DNA from: Methanolinea sp.
GTDB lineage: Archaea; Halobacteriota; Methanomicrobia; Methanomicrobiales; Methanospirillaceae
NCBI GenBank assembly: GCA_030055515.1
Contig: JASFYI010000002.1
Location: 189,290 to 253,289, forward strand
Direction: 5' to 3'
DNA length: 64,000 nt
A model generated the notes under the pieces. The model had not been told where the DNA came from and made no database searches. It saw only the letters and a list, made by a program, of their open reading frames with translations. This document shows positions 8,430-16,593 of this stretch, piece after piece; position 1 is the stretch's first letter; every line of letters begins with the position of its first letter. The position numbers and the translations under genes are program-made.

Positions 8430-9143
8430 GTGGTACTCGGGAGAGACGAGATTGTGCGCACAGGAGTGCAGGTCCCGGAAAGCCCGCTCCCCGTCGACCA
8501 CCCGGTCGCGAAGGTCATCCTCCCGTTCCTCCTCGGCGGGCTGTATTTCGGTTTCTGCGTCCTCCTCCTCCCCCGGGAGACCGCGCTCCTCCTCGGCGCC
8601 CTCATGCTCGCGTACGTCGTCCCGCCGGCGGGCAAGGAGTCTGTCATCCCCCTCGGGATCGCGCTCGGCCTCCCGTGGTGGCTGATAGGGACCTCGATCG
8701 CCCTGATGGACGTCCTCGCCGGTCTCTTCATGGCCCTGAACTTCGAGGTGGCGTTCCGCGTCCCCCTCCTCGGCGCCTGGATCGAGAGGTTCCTGGGCCG
8801 GGGGAACGATTACCTCGCCCGCCGCCCGTGGCTCGCGCGGTTCTGCTTTGCGGGCGTCGTCCTCTTCGTGATGTTCCCCCTCCAGGGCTCCGGCGGGATC
8901 GGGGCGACGCTGCTCGGGAGGCTGCTCGGGATGGGGAGGTGGGATATCTTCTTCGCGATCGTCCTCGGCGCGTTCCTCGGCTGTTTCCTGATCGCGCTCG
9001 GGTCGGCGTTCGTGTGGGAGATCATCGTCGCGAACCCCGCGACCGGCGTCACCGTCGCAGCCGCGATCATCGCGACTTTCGTGGCCGCGTACCTGGCCTA
9101 CAGGTGGAGAATCGCGCGGGGGACGGGGCAGGACCGGAAGTGA
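8430..9143 (+). CDS. Small multidrug export-like membrane protein (COG2426 type)
   Basis: About 237 residues with five or six membrane segments. The central PLQGSGGIGATLLGRLLGM motif, following a hydrophobic FAGVVLFVMFP segment, is characteristic of the 'putative small multidrug export' family. The family's substrate has not been shown here. Translation could begin at GTG 8430 or at GTG 8454, which has a GGGAGAG site; the upstream gene ends 42 bases earlier. Confidence 0.7.
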   Translation: MVLGRDEIVRTGVQVPESPLPVDHPVAKVILPFLLGGLYFGFCVLLLPRETALLLGALMLAYVVPPAGKESVIPLGIALGLPWWLIGTSIALMDVLAGLFMALNFEVAFRVPLLGAWIERFLGRGNDYLARRPWLARFCFAGVVLFVMFPLQGSGGIGATLLGRLLGMGRWDIFFAIVLGAFLGCFLIALGSAFVWEIIVANPATGVTVAAAIIATFVAAYLAYRWRIARGTGQDRK

Positions 9144-9202
9144 GGGTCCCCGCCACGGCCGGTTCCCCACGGGAAAGTCCCCGGGGAAAAAGGGGTATCG
9201 GG

Positions 9203-10768
9203 TCAGGCAGGGGTCCTTGCCGTCCCGCACCGCCCGTGGAGGGCCTGGAGGGCGAGGATCACCGCGGCCGAGACCGGGAGTGCGACCACGAGGGGGTCCA
9301 TCGCGCTCCACGGGAAGGAAAGGACGCTCGCCTTGCCTAACAGGGCGGGGGCAAGGCCGAAGACCGCGGAGTACCGGGAATTCACGAAGAGCGCCCACGC
9401 AAACCAGATGAGCGCGCCGGAGACGAGGCTCGCCTTCGCGGCGAGGGGGCTGGGGTCCCTGCAGGAGACTGCCACCGCGAAGACGGGAAGGAACGCGGAC
9501 GCGCACAGCCCCATGAACATCGCGGTCGCAATCGCGATGATGCTCCCCGGCATCAGGAACGCGACGACCACGCTCGCCACGATCATGACGAGGACACCCG
9601 CCTGGTTTGCCTTGAGCGAGAGCGCGCACTCCCGTCCCCGCCCCCAGAGGTCGCAGACGAGCGCGGTCCCCATGGTGTGGAAGAGGGAGGAGAGCGTCGA
9701 CATTGCCGCGGCGAGGAGGGTGACCATGAAGATCACGGTGAACCACTCGGGCGTCGCGAGGTTGATGAAGAGCGGGATCACCGCGTCCACGTTCCCGCCC
9801 GCGGCCGCGATCGCGATCTTGCCCTGCGTCTCGTGGAAGTAGACGTTCGTGAGCGCGCCGACCGTGAAGGCGACGCCCGTCATCATCAGGATGAACGGCC
9901 CCCCGACGAGGACTGCCCTGTGGAGGGAACGGTTGTCCTTTGCAGTCATGAAGCGGACCACGAGCTGGGGCTGGGCGAGGACGCCGATCCCCACGCCGAG
10001 GACGAGCGTCGTCACGAGCGTGTACCATATCGGCGACCCGAACTCGGGCATCACTGTCCAGCCACGCATCCCCTGTTCTGCGAGCTTCTGGGGGACCATG
10101 TCTGCCATCGCGGTGAGGGCGGTGTGCGCCGCCGTGACGCCGCCGAGGATGGTGTACGTGATGACGAGGAGGAACGTCATCCCGACGAGCATGATCGCCC
10201 CCTGCACCGCGTCCGTGTACATAACGGCGATGAGGCCGCCGAAGATCACGTAGATCGCCACGATCGCGGCGAACCCGACGAGGGCCGCGGCGTAGGAGAT
10301 GCCGAGCGTCTCCTTGATGAACTGCGCGCCCCCTATCAGCACGGCCGCGGAGTAGAGGGGCATCCCCACGACGATGACGAGGCCTGAGACGACCTGCATG
10401 AACGTGGAAGAGTAGATCTTCCCCATCAGGTCGGGGAACGTGACGGCCCGCAGGCGCTGCCCCACCTCGCGCGTCCTCTTGCCGAAGACGACGAAGGCGA
10501 CGAGGATGCCGACCCCGATGTTGAAGACCGTGAGCCAGATAAGGCCCATCCCGAGGTTCGCGGCCTGCCCCCCGAAGCCGACGATCGCGGAGGTGGAGAT
10601 GAACGTTGCCCCGTAGGAGAGCGCGATGACGGCCGGGTGGGCTTTCCGCCCGGCGACGAGGTAGTCCTCGGCCTCCCGCGTCTTCTTGTACCCCACGTAC
10701 CCGAGGCAGAGGATGACGACGAGGTAGGCGAGGGTGACGGCGGCGACGAGGACGATGTTGACCGCCAC
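9203..10768 (-). CDS. Sodium:solute symporter (SSS family)
   Basis: 521-residue polytopic protein with about 13 membrane segments. Family signatures seen: YLVAGRKAHP after helix 1, SYGATFISTSAIVGFGG in the substrate/sodium region, the GGLIAVMYTDAVQG motif near residue 190, and the VRFMTAKDNRSL loop. Substrate is unknown; relatives carry acetate, proline, pantothenate or amino acids. It begins with GTG three bases after a 36-codon gene that is its likely subunit. Confidence 0.9.
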   Translation of the reverse strand: MAVNIVLVAAVTLAYLVVILCLGYVGYKKTREAEDYLVAGRKAHPAVIALSYGATFISTSAIVGFGGQAANLGMGLIWLTVFNIGVGILVAFVVFGKRTREVGQRLRAVTFPDLMGKIYSSTFMQVVSGLVIVVGMPLYSAAVLIGGAQFIKETLGISYAAALVGFAAIVAIYVIFGGLIAVMYTDAVQGAIMLVGMTFLLVITYTILGGVTAAHTALTAMADMVPQKLAEQGMRGWTVMPEFGSPIWYTLVTTLVLGVGIGVLAQPQLVVRFMTAKDNRSLHRAVLVGGPFILMMTGVAFTVGALTNVYFHETQGKIAIAAAGGNVDAVIPLFINLATPEWFTVIFMVTLLAAAMSTLSSLFHTMGTALVCDLWGRGRECALSLKANQAGVLVMIVASVVVAFLMPGSIIAIATAMFMGLCASAFLPVFAVAVSCRDPSPLAAKASLVSGALIWFAWALFVNSRYSAVFGLAPALLGKASVLSFPWSAMDPLVVALPVSAAVILALQALHGRCGTARTPA

Positions 10769-10771
10769 CCC

Positions 10772-10882
10772 TCACTCACCCCCGTTGTTCCAGTTGAGGT
10801 AGCCGTACACGACGCAGGAGAACGCGAGCGCTATGCAGAGCAGATACGCAATCCAGATCTGTGGGTCAGGAATTCCGAGCAT
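10772..10882 (-). CDS. Small single-span protein preceding the symporter
   Basis: 36 residues, MLGIPDPQIWIAYLLCIALA then FSCVVYGYLNWNNGGE: a short periplasm-facing start, one hydrophobic helix (residues about 9-28), and a polar tail. It lies directly upstream of and in line with the SSS symporter, whose start is three bases after this stop, as seen for small accessory proteins of other symporters. The role is inferred from position, size and topology. It is too short for ordinary ORF-length cutoffs. Confidence 0.72.
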   Translation of the reverse strand: MLGIPDPQIWIAYLLCIALAFSCVVYGYLNWNNGGE

Positions 10883-11118
10883 GGGAGAAACCTCCGGGAA
10901 AATTCCAAGGGATGGTGCCGCTACACGGGGACCGAGGAGAAATCCGGTCCCCTACCTAAAGAGGAAGAAGAACACGCCGGCGCCGCAAGGCACGGAACGG
11001 GGAACTGGCGTCCGGGTCATCCCTTGGATCATTGTGAGGGGAGATCCCCTATTTATGGTTTTTTCTTTCGCGCAGCGCAAGGGCTAACCCCCCTCCGGGA
11101 GACTACTGGGATCGACGG
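10883..11118. promoter_or_regulatory. Divergent intergenic region, symporter pair / Lhr-like helicase
   Basis: This region of about 235 bases separates two divergent genes. A TATA-like CTATTTATGG at about 11048-11057 is well placed for the helicase transcript, and an AT-richer stretch near 10952-10960 could drive the symporter operon. No clear operator or riboswitch was recognised. Confidence 0.4.
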
Positions 11119-13272
11119 ATGGCCCGCGGGATATTCTTCGGCCTCCACGAGGCCCTGCGAGACGTGCTCTCCCACCGGCTCGGGTGGTCGGAGCTCCGCG
11201 AGGTGCAGGAGAGGACGGTCCGGGCGGCCGCGACCGGGAAGGACGTCCTCGTCATCGCCCCCACGGCGGGGGGGAAGACGGAAGCCGCCCTCATCCCCGT
11301 CGTCGATGCCATCCTCAAGGAGGGGAGGCAGGGCGTCGCGTGCGTGTACATCTCGCCCCTCAAGGCCCTGATCAACGACCAGCAGGAACGGTTCCTCTCG
11401 TTCTGCGTCCCGGCGGGCCTCGAGCTCCGGGTCTGGCACGGGGACGTCGCGAGGGGGGACAGGTCGTGGGAGGACGGGGAACCCCCCCACGTCCTCATGA
11501 TCACGCCCGAGTCGCTCGAGGTCCTCATGGGGGAGGGAGGGGCCGCGCGGGACCTCTCGCGCACGCGGTTCGTCGTCGTGGACGAGCTCCACTCGTTCGT
11601 CGAGTCCGAGAGGGGCGCGCACCTCCGCGTCCTCCTCGACCGCCTCGACGCGCTCGCGGGATCCCCCGTCCAGAAGATCGGGCTCTCCGCGACGGTGGGG
11701 AACCCTTCCGCCGTGCTCGCGTGGCTCTCGGGGCCGGGCAGGGAGGGGGAACTCGTGGAGGTGGTCCAGCCCCCGCGGGGGAAGAAGTTCTCGTTCCACG
11801 TGCACGAAGGCCCGCGGGAGAGGGTGGAGGCGATCGCGGGCCTCGTCGCGGGGAGGAAGGCCCTCGTCTTTGTGAACAGCCGCGCGGAGGCCGAGGAGCT
11901 CGGGAAGGCACTCCGCGGGCGCGTGGAACACCTCTTCGTCCACCACTCGTCGCTCTCCCCCGGGATGCGGCGCGCAGCCGAGGAGTCCCTCGCCGGGGAG
12001 GGGAGCGCGTGCATCATCTGCACGAGCACCCTCGAGCTGGGCATCGACATCGGCGACCTCGACATCGTCGTCCAGTCGGGGGCGCCCCCCTCCGTCGCGT
12101 CGTTCCTCCAGAGGATGGGGAGGAGCGGGAGGCGCGGGGGGACGCCGTACGTGGCATTCGTCCTCTCCAGTCCGCGCGACCTCCTCGTCTGCGCCGCGGT
12201 CATCGAGAGCGCGGGGAGGAAAGAGATAGAACCCCTCGTCCCGGTGAAGAGGCCGTACAACGTGCTCGCCCAGCAGGTCCTGCTCGCGGTCCAGAGGTAC
12301 AGGCGGACGACGCTCGCCCGCCTCGAGAGGGAGATCGGGACGCTCAACGCGTTCCGCGGGCTCCCGCGGGGGTCACTGCGGGAGCTCGTCTCCTCCCTCG
12401 AGGGAGGGGGATTCCTCGTCAGGGACGGCGAGTTCCTCATGGCAGGCCCCCGCCTCGAGAGGACGTTCGGGCGGTCGCAGGGGAGGGAGCTCTACTCGGT
12501 CATCGCGGGGGGGAGCGAGGTCCGCGCGGTGACGCCCGACGGGGAACAGGTCGGGAGGCTCGATTCACGGTTCGTCCGGGCCCGGGGGCGCGAGGGGTTC
12601 TCGCTCGGGGGAATGGAGTGGAGGCTCGCGGGGAACGACGAGGAGCACGGGCTCGTCGTCGTCGTCCCGGGCGGCGGGGCGGGAGGGAGTACCTTCTGGC
12701 GGGGCGGCGGGGAAGCAGGACTCTCGGGGACGGTGTGCCGCGCGGTGCAGCAGATCATCGCCCGGCAAAAGTCGGTCCTCCCCCTCGGGCCGCGGGAGGG
12801 GGAGGCGGTCGCATCCTGCATCGCGGCGTTCCCCCCGCTCCACCCCCGGGGGATCCACGTCTTTGAGTCCGTCCCCGCGCTGGGGAGGAGGAAGGTGGAC
12901 GTGACCGCCCTCACGTTCCTCTCCCGGCGGAGGAACGCCCTCCTCGCGGTCCTCGCGAAGTCCGTGCTCGGGGAGAGAACGCATGTCCGCTACGACGACG
13001 TCTCCCTCGCGTTCCCCCGTCTCGGACCCCCCGGGTCCGCGGAGAGGGTGCTTTCCGCGTTCCGGGAGGTGCAGGAGATGACACCCCGCGAGATGGGGGA
13101 GACCGTCCCCGTCCCCCGCCCGTCGGCGTGGAAGTTCGGGACTGCCCTCCCCCCCGCGTTCCTCCGCGAGATGGCGGCGTACGACCTGTGGCAGGTGGAG
13201 GAGTTCGCGCGGGAGTTCCGGGACCTCCCCCTGTACCTCGTCCCCCCGCCCGGCGCCGGGCAGGAACCGTGA
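11119..13272 (+). CDS. Lhr-family ATP-dependent DNA/RNA helicase
   Basis: 717-residue superfamily 2 helicase. Motif I is APTAGGKTEA near residue 50, motif Ia YISPLKALIND, motif II VVVDELHSF (DELH), motif III GLSATVGNP, and motif VI QRMGRSGRRGG near residue 335. The winged-helix and beta-rich C-terminal region of the Lhr core follows. It is shorter than typical Lhr proteins of 850 or more residues, so the C-terminal domain is reduced. Lhr enzymes unwind DNA and RNA:DNA hybrids and are linked to repair; the cellular job here is inferred from the family. Confidence 0.88.
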   Translation: MARGIFFGLHEALRDVLSHRLGWSELREVQERTVRAAATGKDVLVIAPTAGGKTEAALIPVVDAILKEGRQGVACVYISPLKALINDQQERFLSFCVPAGLELRVWHGDVARGDRSWEDGEPPHVLMITPESLEVLMGEGGAARDLSRTRFVVVDELHSFVESERGAHLRVLLDRLDALAGSPVQKIGLSATVGNPSAVLAWLSGPGREGELVEVVQPPRGKKFSFHVHEGPRERVEAIAGLVAGRKALVFVNSRAEAEELGKALRGRVEHLFVHHSSLSPGMRRAAEESLAGEGSACIICTSTLELGIDIGDLDIVVQSGAPPSVASFLQRMGRSGRRGGTPYVAFVLSSPRDLLVCAAVIESAGRKEIEPLVPVKRPYNVLAQQVLLAVQRYRRTTLARLEREIGTLNAFRGLPRGSLRELVSSLEGGGFLVRDGEFLMAGPRLERTFGRSQGRELYSVIAGGSEVRAVTPDGEQVGRLDSRFVRARGREGFSLGGMEWRLAGNDEEHGLVVVVPGGGAGGSTFWRGGGEAGLSGTVCRAVQQIIARQKSVLPLGPREGEAVASCIAAFPPLHPRGIHVFESVPALGRRKVDVTALTFLSRRRNALLAVLAKSVLGERTHVRYDDVSLAFPRLGPPGSAERVLSAFREVQEMTPREMGETVPVPRPSAWKFGTALPPAFLREMAAYDLWQVEEFAREFRDLPLYLVPPPGAGQEP

Positions 13273-13300
13273 GCACTCCCGCCGGGGGGCCCGGCGCCCC

Positions 13301-13867
13301 TCACGCCGCGAGTTTCTTGATGAGCCGGGCGACGTTCTCCGCGAAGACCCGCACGGTGGCGATACCCTCGGCGTCCTTCCAGCACTCGCCCGGGTCCCTG
13401 CCAAAGACGATGTTCCAGTACGTGGACCCCGGGACGATCATGTTGTTGATGAGGAAGAACATGAGCATCTCCTGTATCGTCGCGGTGTGGCCGCCCCTCC
13501 GCGCGACCGCGATCGGTCCCCCGACCTTCCACGAGAGGAACCGGTCCGTCGAGCGGGAGACCATGCCGATCCTCTGGAGCGCCGCCATCACGTCCCCCCG
13601 GGCGGTCCCGAAGTAGACGGGCGAGGCGACGATGAACCCCTCGGCACCCCTGACCTTCTCGATGATCTCCGTGAGCCCGTCCTCAAGGACGCACGTGCCC
13701 TCGGCGGCGCACCTGTAGCACGCCGTGCAGGATTCCACCTTCCTCCCCGCGAGGGAGACGATTTCTGCCTCTAGGCCGTTCTCCCTGATGACCCGTGCGC
13801 ACTCCTCCACGACCTGCGCGGTATTTCCTTGAGGCCGCGGGCTGCCGCAGAGCAAGACAACCTTCAT
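13301..13867 (-). CDS. Iron-sulfur flavoprotein / NADPH-dependent FMN reductase family
   Basis: 188-residue flavodoxin-fold protein starting MKVVLLCGSPRPQGNT, the FMN phosphate loop. A compact cysteine cluster CTACYRCAAEGTC (C-x2-C-x2-C-x5-C) near residues 47-59 matches the [4Fe-4S] ligand spacing of Methanosarcina iron-sulfur flavoprotein (Isf). VASPVYFGTARGDVMAAL and the GGHTATIQEM segment are family features. It is probably an electron-transfer or oxygen/peroxide-detoxifying flavoprotein; the donor is unknown. It is convergent with the helicase gene and divergent from lysS. Confidence 0.85.
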   Translation of the reverse strand: MKVVLLCGSPRPQGNTAQVVEECARVIRENGLEAEIVSLAGRKVESCTACYRCAAEGTCVLEDGLTEIIEKVRGAEGFIVASPVYFGTARGDVMAALQRIGMVSRSTDRFLSWKVGGPIAVARRGGHTATIQEMLMFFLINNMIVPGSTYWNIVFGRDPGECWKDAEGIATVRVFAENVARLIKKLAA

Positions 13868-14051
13868 GCGTATCCCGGAATGTTGTGGGTTCTCCCGCCT
13901 ATTATAGGGAAGTGCGGGGGACCGCCGCGTGCCCGCGGAACTGGGAATATACATTCTTATCGTACCCCGCACAACCTTTGAGAGACATCGCGGCCGGGAC
14001 AGCCCGCCGGTGCGAGGGAGAGAGGACACGGGAAGGGAGGAGAGGGCCGAC

Positions 14052-15581
14052 GTGACGGAGAGACAGCCGGAAGCGAGCAGAACTGAGCTCGCGTTCGAGG
14101 CACAAAGGGAAGAGAAGGCGAGGGAACTGCGGGCGAGGGGGATCGACCCGTACCCGTACACCTTCGCGGGGAGGCAGACGGTCGCGTCCGTCCGGGAGAG
14201 GGCGGCCAACGCCGGGCACGAGAGGGGAACCGAGGTCTTCCGCGTCGCGGGGAGGCTCTCCACGATCAGGAACCACGGCAAGACGGTCTTTGCGGACCTG
14301 CAGGACGAGACCGGGAGGATCCAGCTCTACATCCGGAAGAACGACCTAGGGGACGCGAAGTTCTCCCTCTTCCTCGAGTGCCTCGAGCGGGGGGACATCG
14401 TCGGCGCCGAGGGCCCGGCATTCAGGACGAAGGTCGGGGAACTCTCGCTCTGGGTCACGGACGTCACGGTCCTCGCGAAAGCGCTCTGCTCGCTCCCCGA
14501 GAAGTTCCACGGCCTCCGGGACGTGGAGAAACGCTACAGGCAGCGGTATGTCGACCTGATCGTCAACCCCGACGTCCGCGAGACGTTCAGGACGAGGAGC
14601 AGGGTCATTTCGGCGATCCGGAAGTACCTCAACGACCGCGGGTTCCTCGAGTTCGAGACGCCCATCCTCCAGCCCGTGTACGGCGGCGCGAACGCCCGGC
14701 CCTTCACCACGTTCCACAACTACCTCCGGCAGACGCTTTTCCTGCGGATCGCGCCCGAGCTGTACCTCAAGAGGCTCGTCGTCGGGGGGTTCGAGAAGGT
14801 CTACGAGGTCGCCCGGAACTTCCGGAACGAGGACATCGACACCCAGCACAACCCCGAGTTCACGATGGTCGAGATCTACGAGGCGTACCGCGACTACACC
14901 GACATGATGGCCCTCTGCGAGGGTCTCCTCTCCTCTGTCACGGCAGAGATCCACGGGGAGACCACCGTCCCGTTCGGGGAGACGACGCTCGACCTCACCC
15001 CCCCGTTCCGGAGGATGACGATGGACGGCGCCGTGCGGGAGATCGCGGGGATCGACGTGTGGACCCACGACCTCGGGGAGCTGCGGGCGATCGCGAGGGA
15101 GAAGGGGATCGAGGAGTGGGAGAGCCCAAGGAACCACCGCGAGATGCTCGTCCTCCTCTTCGAGAACCTCGTCGAGGACGAACTCGTCCAGCCCACGTTC
15201 ATCCACGATTTCCCCGTCGAGAACTCGCCGCTCGCGAAGAAGCACCGGGCGCGGGAAGGGTTCACCGAGAGGTTCGAGCTCTTCGTTGCCGGGATGGAGA
15301 TCGCAAACGGCTTCTCGGAGCTGAACGACCCCGTCGACCAGCTCTCGAGGTTCCGGCTGCAGGAGGAGAAGCGGAGGGCAGGTGACCTCGAGGCCCAGAT
15401 GCTCGACTACGACTTCATCAATGCCCTCGGCCACGGGATGCCCCCGACCGGGGGAGTCGGGATCGGGATAGACCGCCTCGTGATGATCCTCGTAAACAGG
15501 CCCTCCATCAAGGAAGTCATCCTCTTCCCGCAGATGAAGAGCGGCGGGGAGCGGAGGGACGAACCCGGGACCGAAGGGTAG
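14052..15581 (+). CDS. lysS: Lysyl-tRNA synthetase, class II
   Basis: 509-residue enzyme. An N-terminal OB-fold anticodon-binding domain covers about residues 50-150 (VAGRLSTIRNHGKTVFADLQD). The class II catalytic core has motif 2, FRNEDIDTQHNPEFTMVEIYEAY, and motif 3, GVGIGIDRLVMIL. The start is the GTG at 14052, behind AAGGAGGAGAGG; an upstream in-frame ATG at 13929 falls in promoter-like sequence containing GGAATATACATTCTTATC. Many euryarchaea use the unrelated class I enzyme, so this bacterial/eukaryotic-type enzyme suggests lineage-specific replacement. A T-run follows the stop. Confidence 0.94.
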   Translation: MTERQPEASRTELAFEAQREEKARELRARGIDPYPYTFAGRQTVASVRERAANAGHERGTEVFRVAGRLSTIRNHGKTVFADLQDETGRIQLYIRKNDLGDAKFSLFLECLERGDIVGAEGPAFRTKVGELSLWVTDVTVLAKALCSLPEKFHGLRDVEKRYRQRYVDLIVNPDVRETFRTRSRVISAIRKYLNDRGFLEFETPILQPVYGGANARPFTTFHNYLRQTLFLRIAPELYLKRLVVGGFEKVYEVARNFRNEDIDTQHNPEFTMVEIYEAYRDYTDMMALCEGLLSSVTAEIHGETTVPFGETTLDLTPPFRRMTMDGAVREIAGIDVWTHDLGELRAIAREKGIEEWESPRNHREMLVLLFENLVEDELVQPTFIHDFPVENSPLAKKHRAREGFTERFELFVAGMEIANGFSELNDPVDQLSRFRLQEEKRRAGDLEAQMLDYDFINALGHGMPPTGGVGIGIDRLVMILVNRPSIKEVILFPQMKSGGERRDEPGTEG

Positions 15582-15616
15582 GAACACTTCTCGGCGATCC
15601 GGAAGAACGATCAATC

Positions 15617-15629
15617 TTTTTTTTTTTTT
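15617..15629 (+). terminator. Poly-T terminator after lysS
   Basis: A run of 13 thymines lies 36 bases after the lysS stop. Oligo-T on the non-template strand is the usual intrinsic termination signal in archaea. It is the longest T-run seen in the window. Confidence 0.75.
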
Positions 15630-15692
15630 AACCGCCTGCGGCAGGTGGGAAAAAGAGAAGGTGGGTTTTCCACGTCGCCGCGGGAACGGCGT

Positions 15693-16193
15693 TCAGACGA
15701 GGGCGTTCGTGATCCCAATGACACCGGACTGGATGATGACGGCCGTCGCGATGATGACCCCGGCCATCTCCAGCGCGACCGCTACGTTGCCCTTCTTGAT
15801 CTCCTCGAACTCCTCGACGCCCTTCGTGAGCTTGTCGAGGATGTTGAGGGCGAGGTAGATCGCAGCGATCGCGAGGACTATCCCGAGGACGAGCTGGATG
15901 AAGGCGACGCCGACGGCGACCATCCCGTCCATCGAGAGGATCCCGACCTCGAGCGCCTTGGAGATCCCGACCGAGATGCCCGAGATCCCCGACTGAACGA
16001 CGAGCGCGATGGCGAAGAATATCGACGCGATGATGATACCCACCGCGGCGTTCCCCTTGGCAAGCTCCTTCTGCTCCTCAAGTCCCTTCGTCACGCGGGA
16101 GAAGACGGAAAACCCGATGTAGAGCGCGACAACTGCCAGGATGATGGCAATTATCAGCTGCACGAGACCGATTGCGGCATTTGCAAGCATCAT
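15693..16193 (-). CDS. DUF350-type membrane protein with internal duplication
   Basis: 166 residues, four membrane helices arranged as two copies of a two-helix DUF350 unit. Copy 1 runs about residues 5-70 and copy 2 about 88-160. Each has a long hydrophobic helix, a basic/acidic loop (VTKGLEEQKELAKGNAAVG versus LTKGVEEFEEIKKGNVAVA), and a second helix ending in VVQSGISGI or IIQSGVIGI. The function of DUF350 proteins is not established. The ATG has an AGGTGA site at ideal spacing. Confidence 0.82.
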   Translation of the reverse strand: MMLANAAIGLVQLIIAIILAVVALYIGFSVFSRVTKGLEEQKELAKGNAAVGIIIASIFFAIALVVQSGISGISVGISKALEVGILSMDGMVAVGVAFIQLVLGIVLAIAAIYLALNILDKLTKGVEEFEEIKKGNVAVALEMAGVIIATAVIIQSGVIGITNALV

Positions 16194-16593
16194 ATGATTC
16201 ACCTGGGGTTTTTCCCAATTTTTGTCATCCCTTGAGATAAATATATCGGCAAAAAACAGGAAATCCGACCCTTTTTCCACCCAAGCGGGGAGAAAATGCC
16301 GTCCGTGCCGCGATCTCGCGGGGACGGGGAATCACCCTGTCTCCCCGGCGTCCCGGTTGGACGTGAGCGCCCGTCGCTCGCGTCCCCACCGTGGAAAAAA
16401 GGGAAAAATCCGGCCGCTCGTGGGAAATGTTTATAAACATGGAAAAGAGAGGGGTTAAAAAGGAATCTGGTCAGACTCCACCCATTTCCCCGTCATGGAG
16501 GTCCACGCGGCCCGCGGGAGCGATCCCGCCGGTGGATAGGGCGATCTCCCGCGGGCAGCCTGCCACGTCCGGGCCCAAATGGAGGCGAAATCC
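16194..16593. promoter_or_regulatory. Intergenic region upstream of the large surface-protein operon
   Basis: 400 bases without a gene. Near its left end AT-rich sequence (GATAAATATATCGG, about 16235-16248) can serve the divergent DUF350 gene. At 16427-16440 a perfect palindrome, ATGTTTATAAACAT, encloses a TATA box, and GTTAAAAAGG follows at about 16454. A transcript from there would carry a leader of about 130 bases before the surface protein. Nothing else was recognised. Confidence 0.45.

Noticed and set aside
8307-10775. 822-codon open frame on the minus strand
   Set aside because: It overlaps the symporter in another frame and the export-like gene in antisense; the symporter frame shows clear helices and motifs, this one does not.
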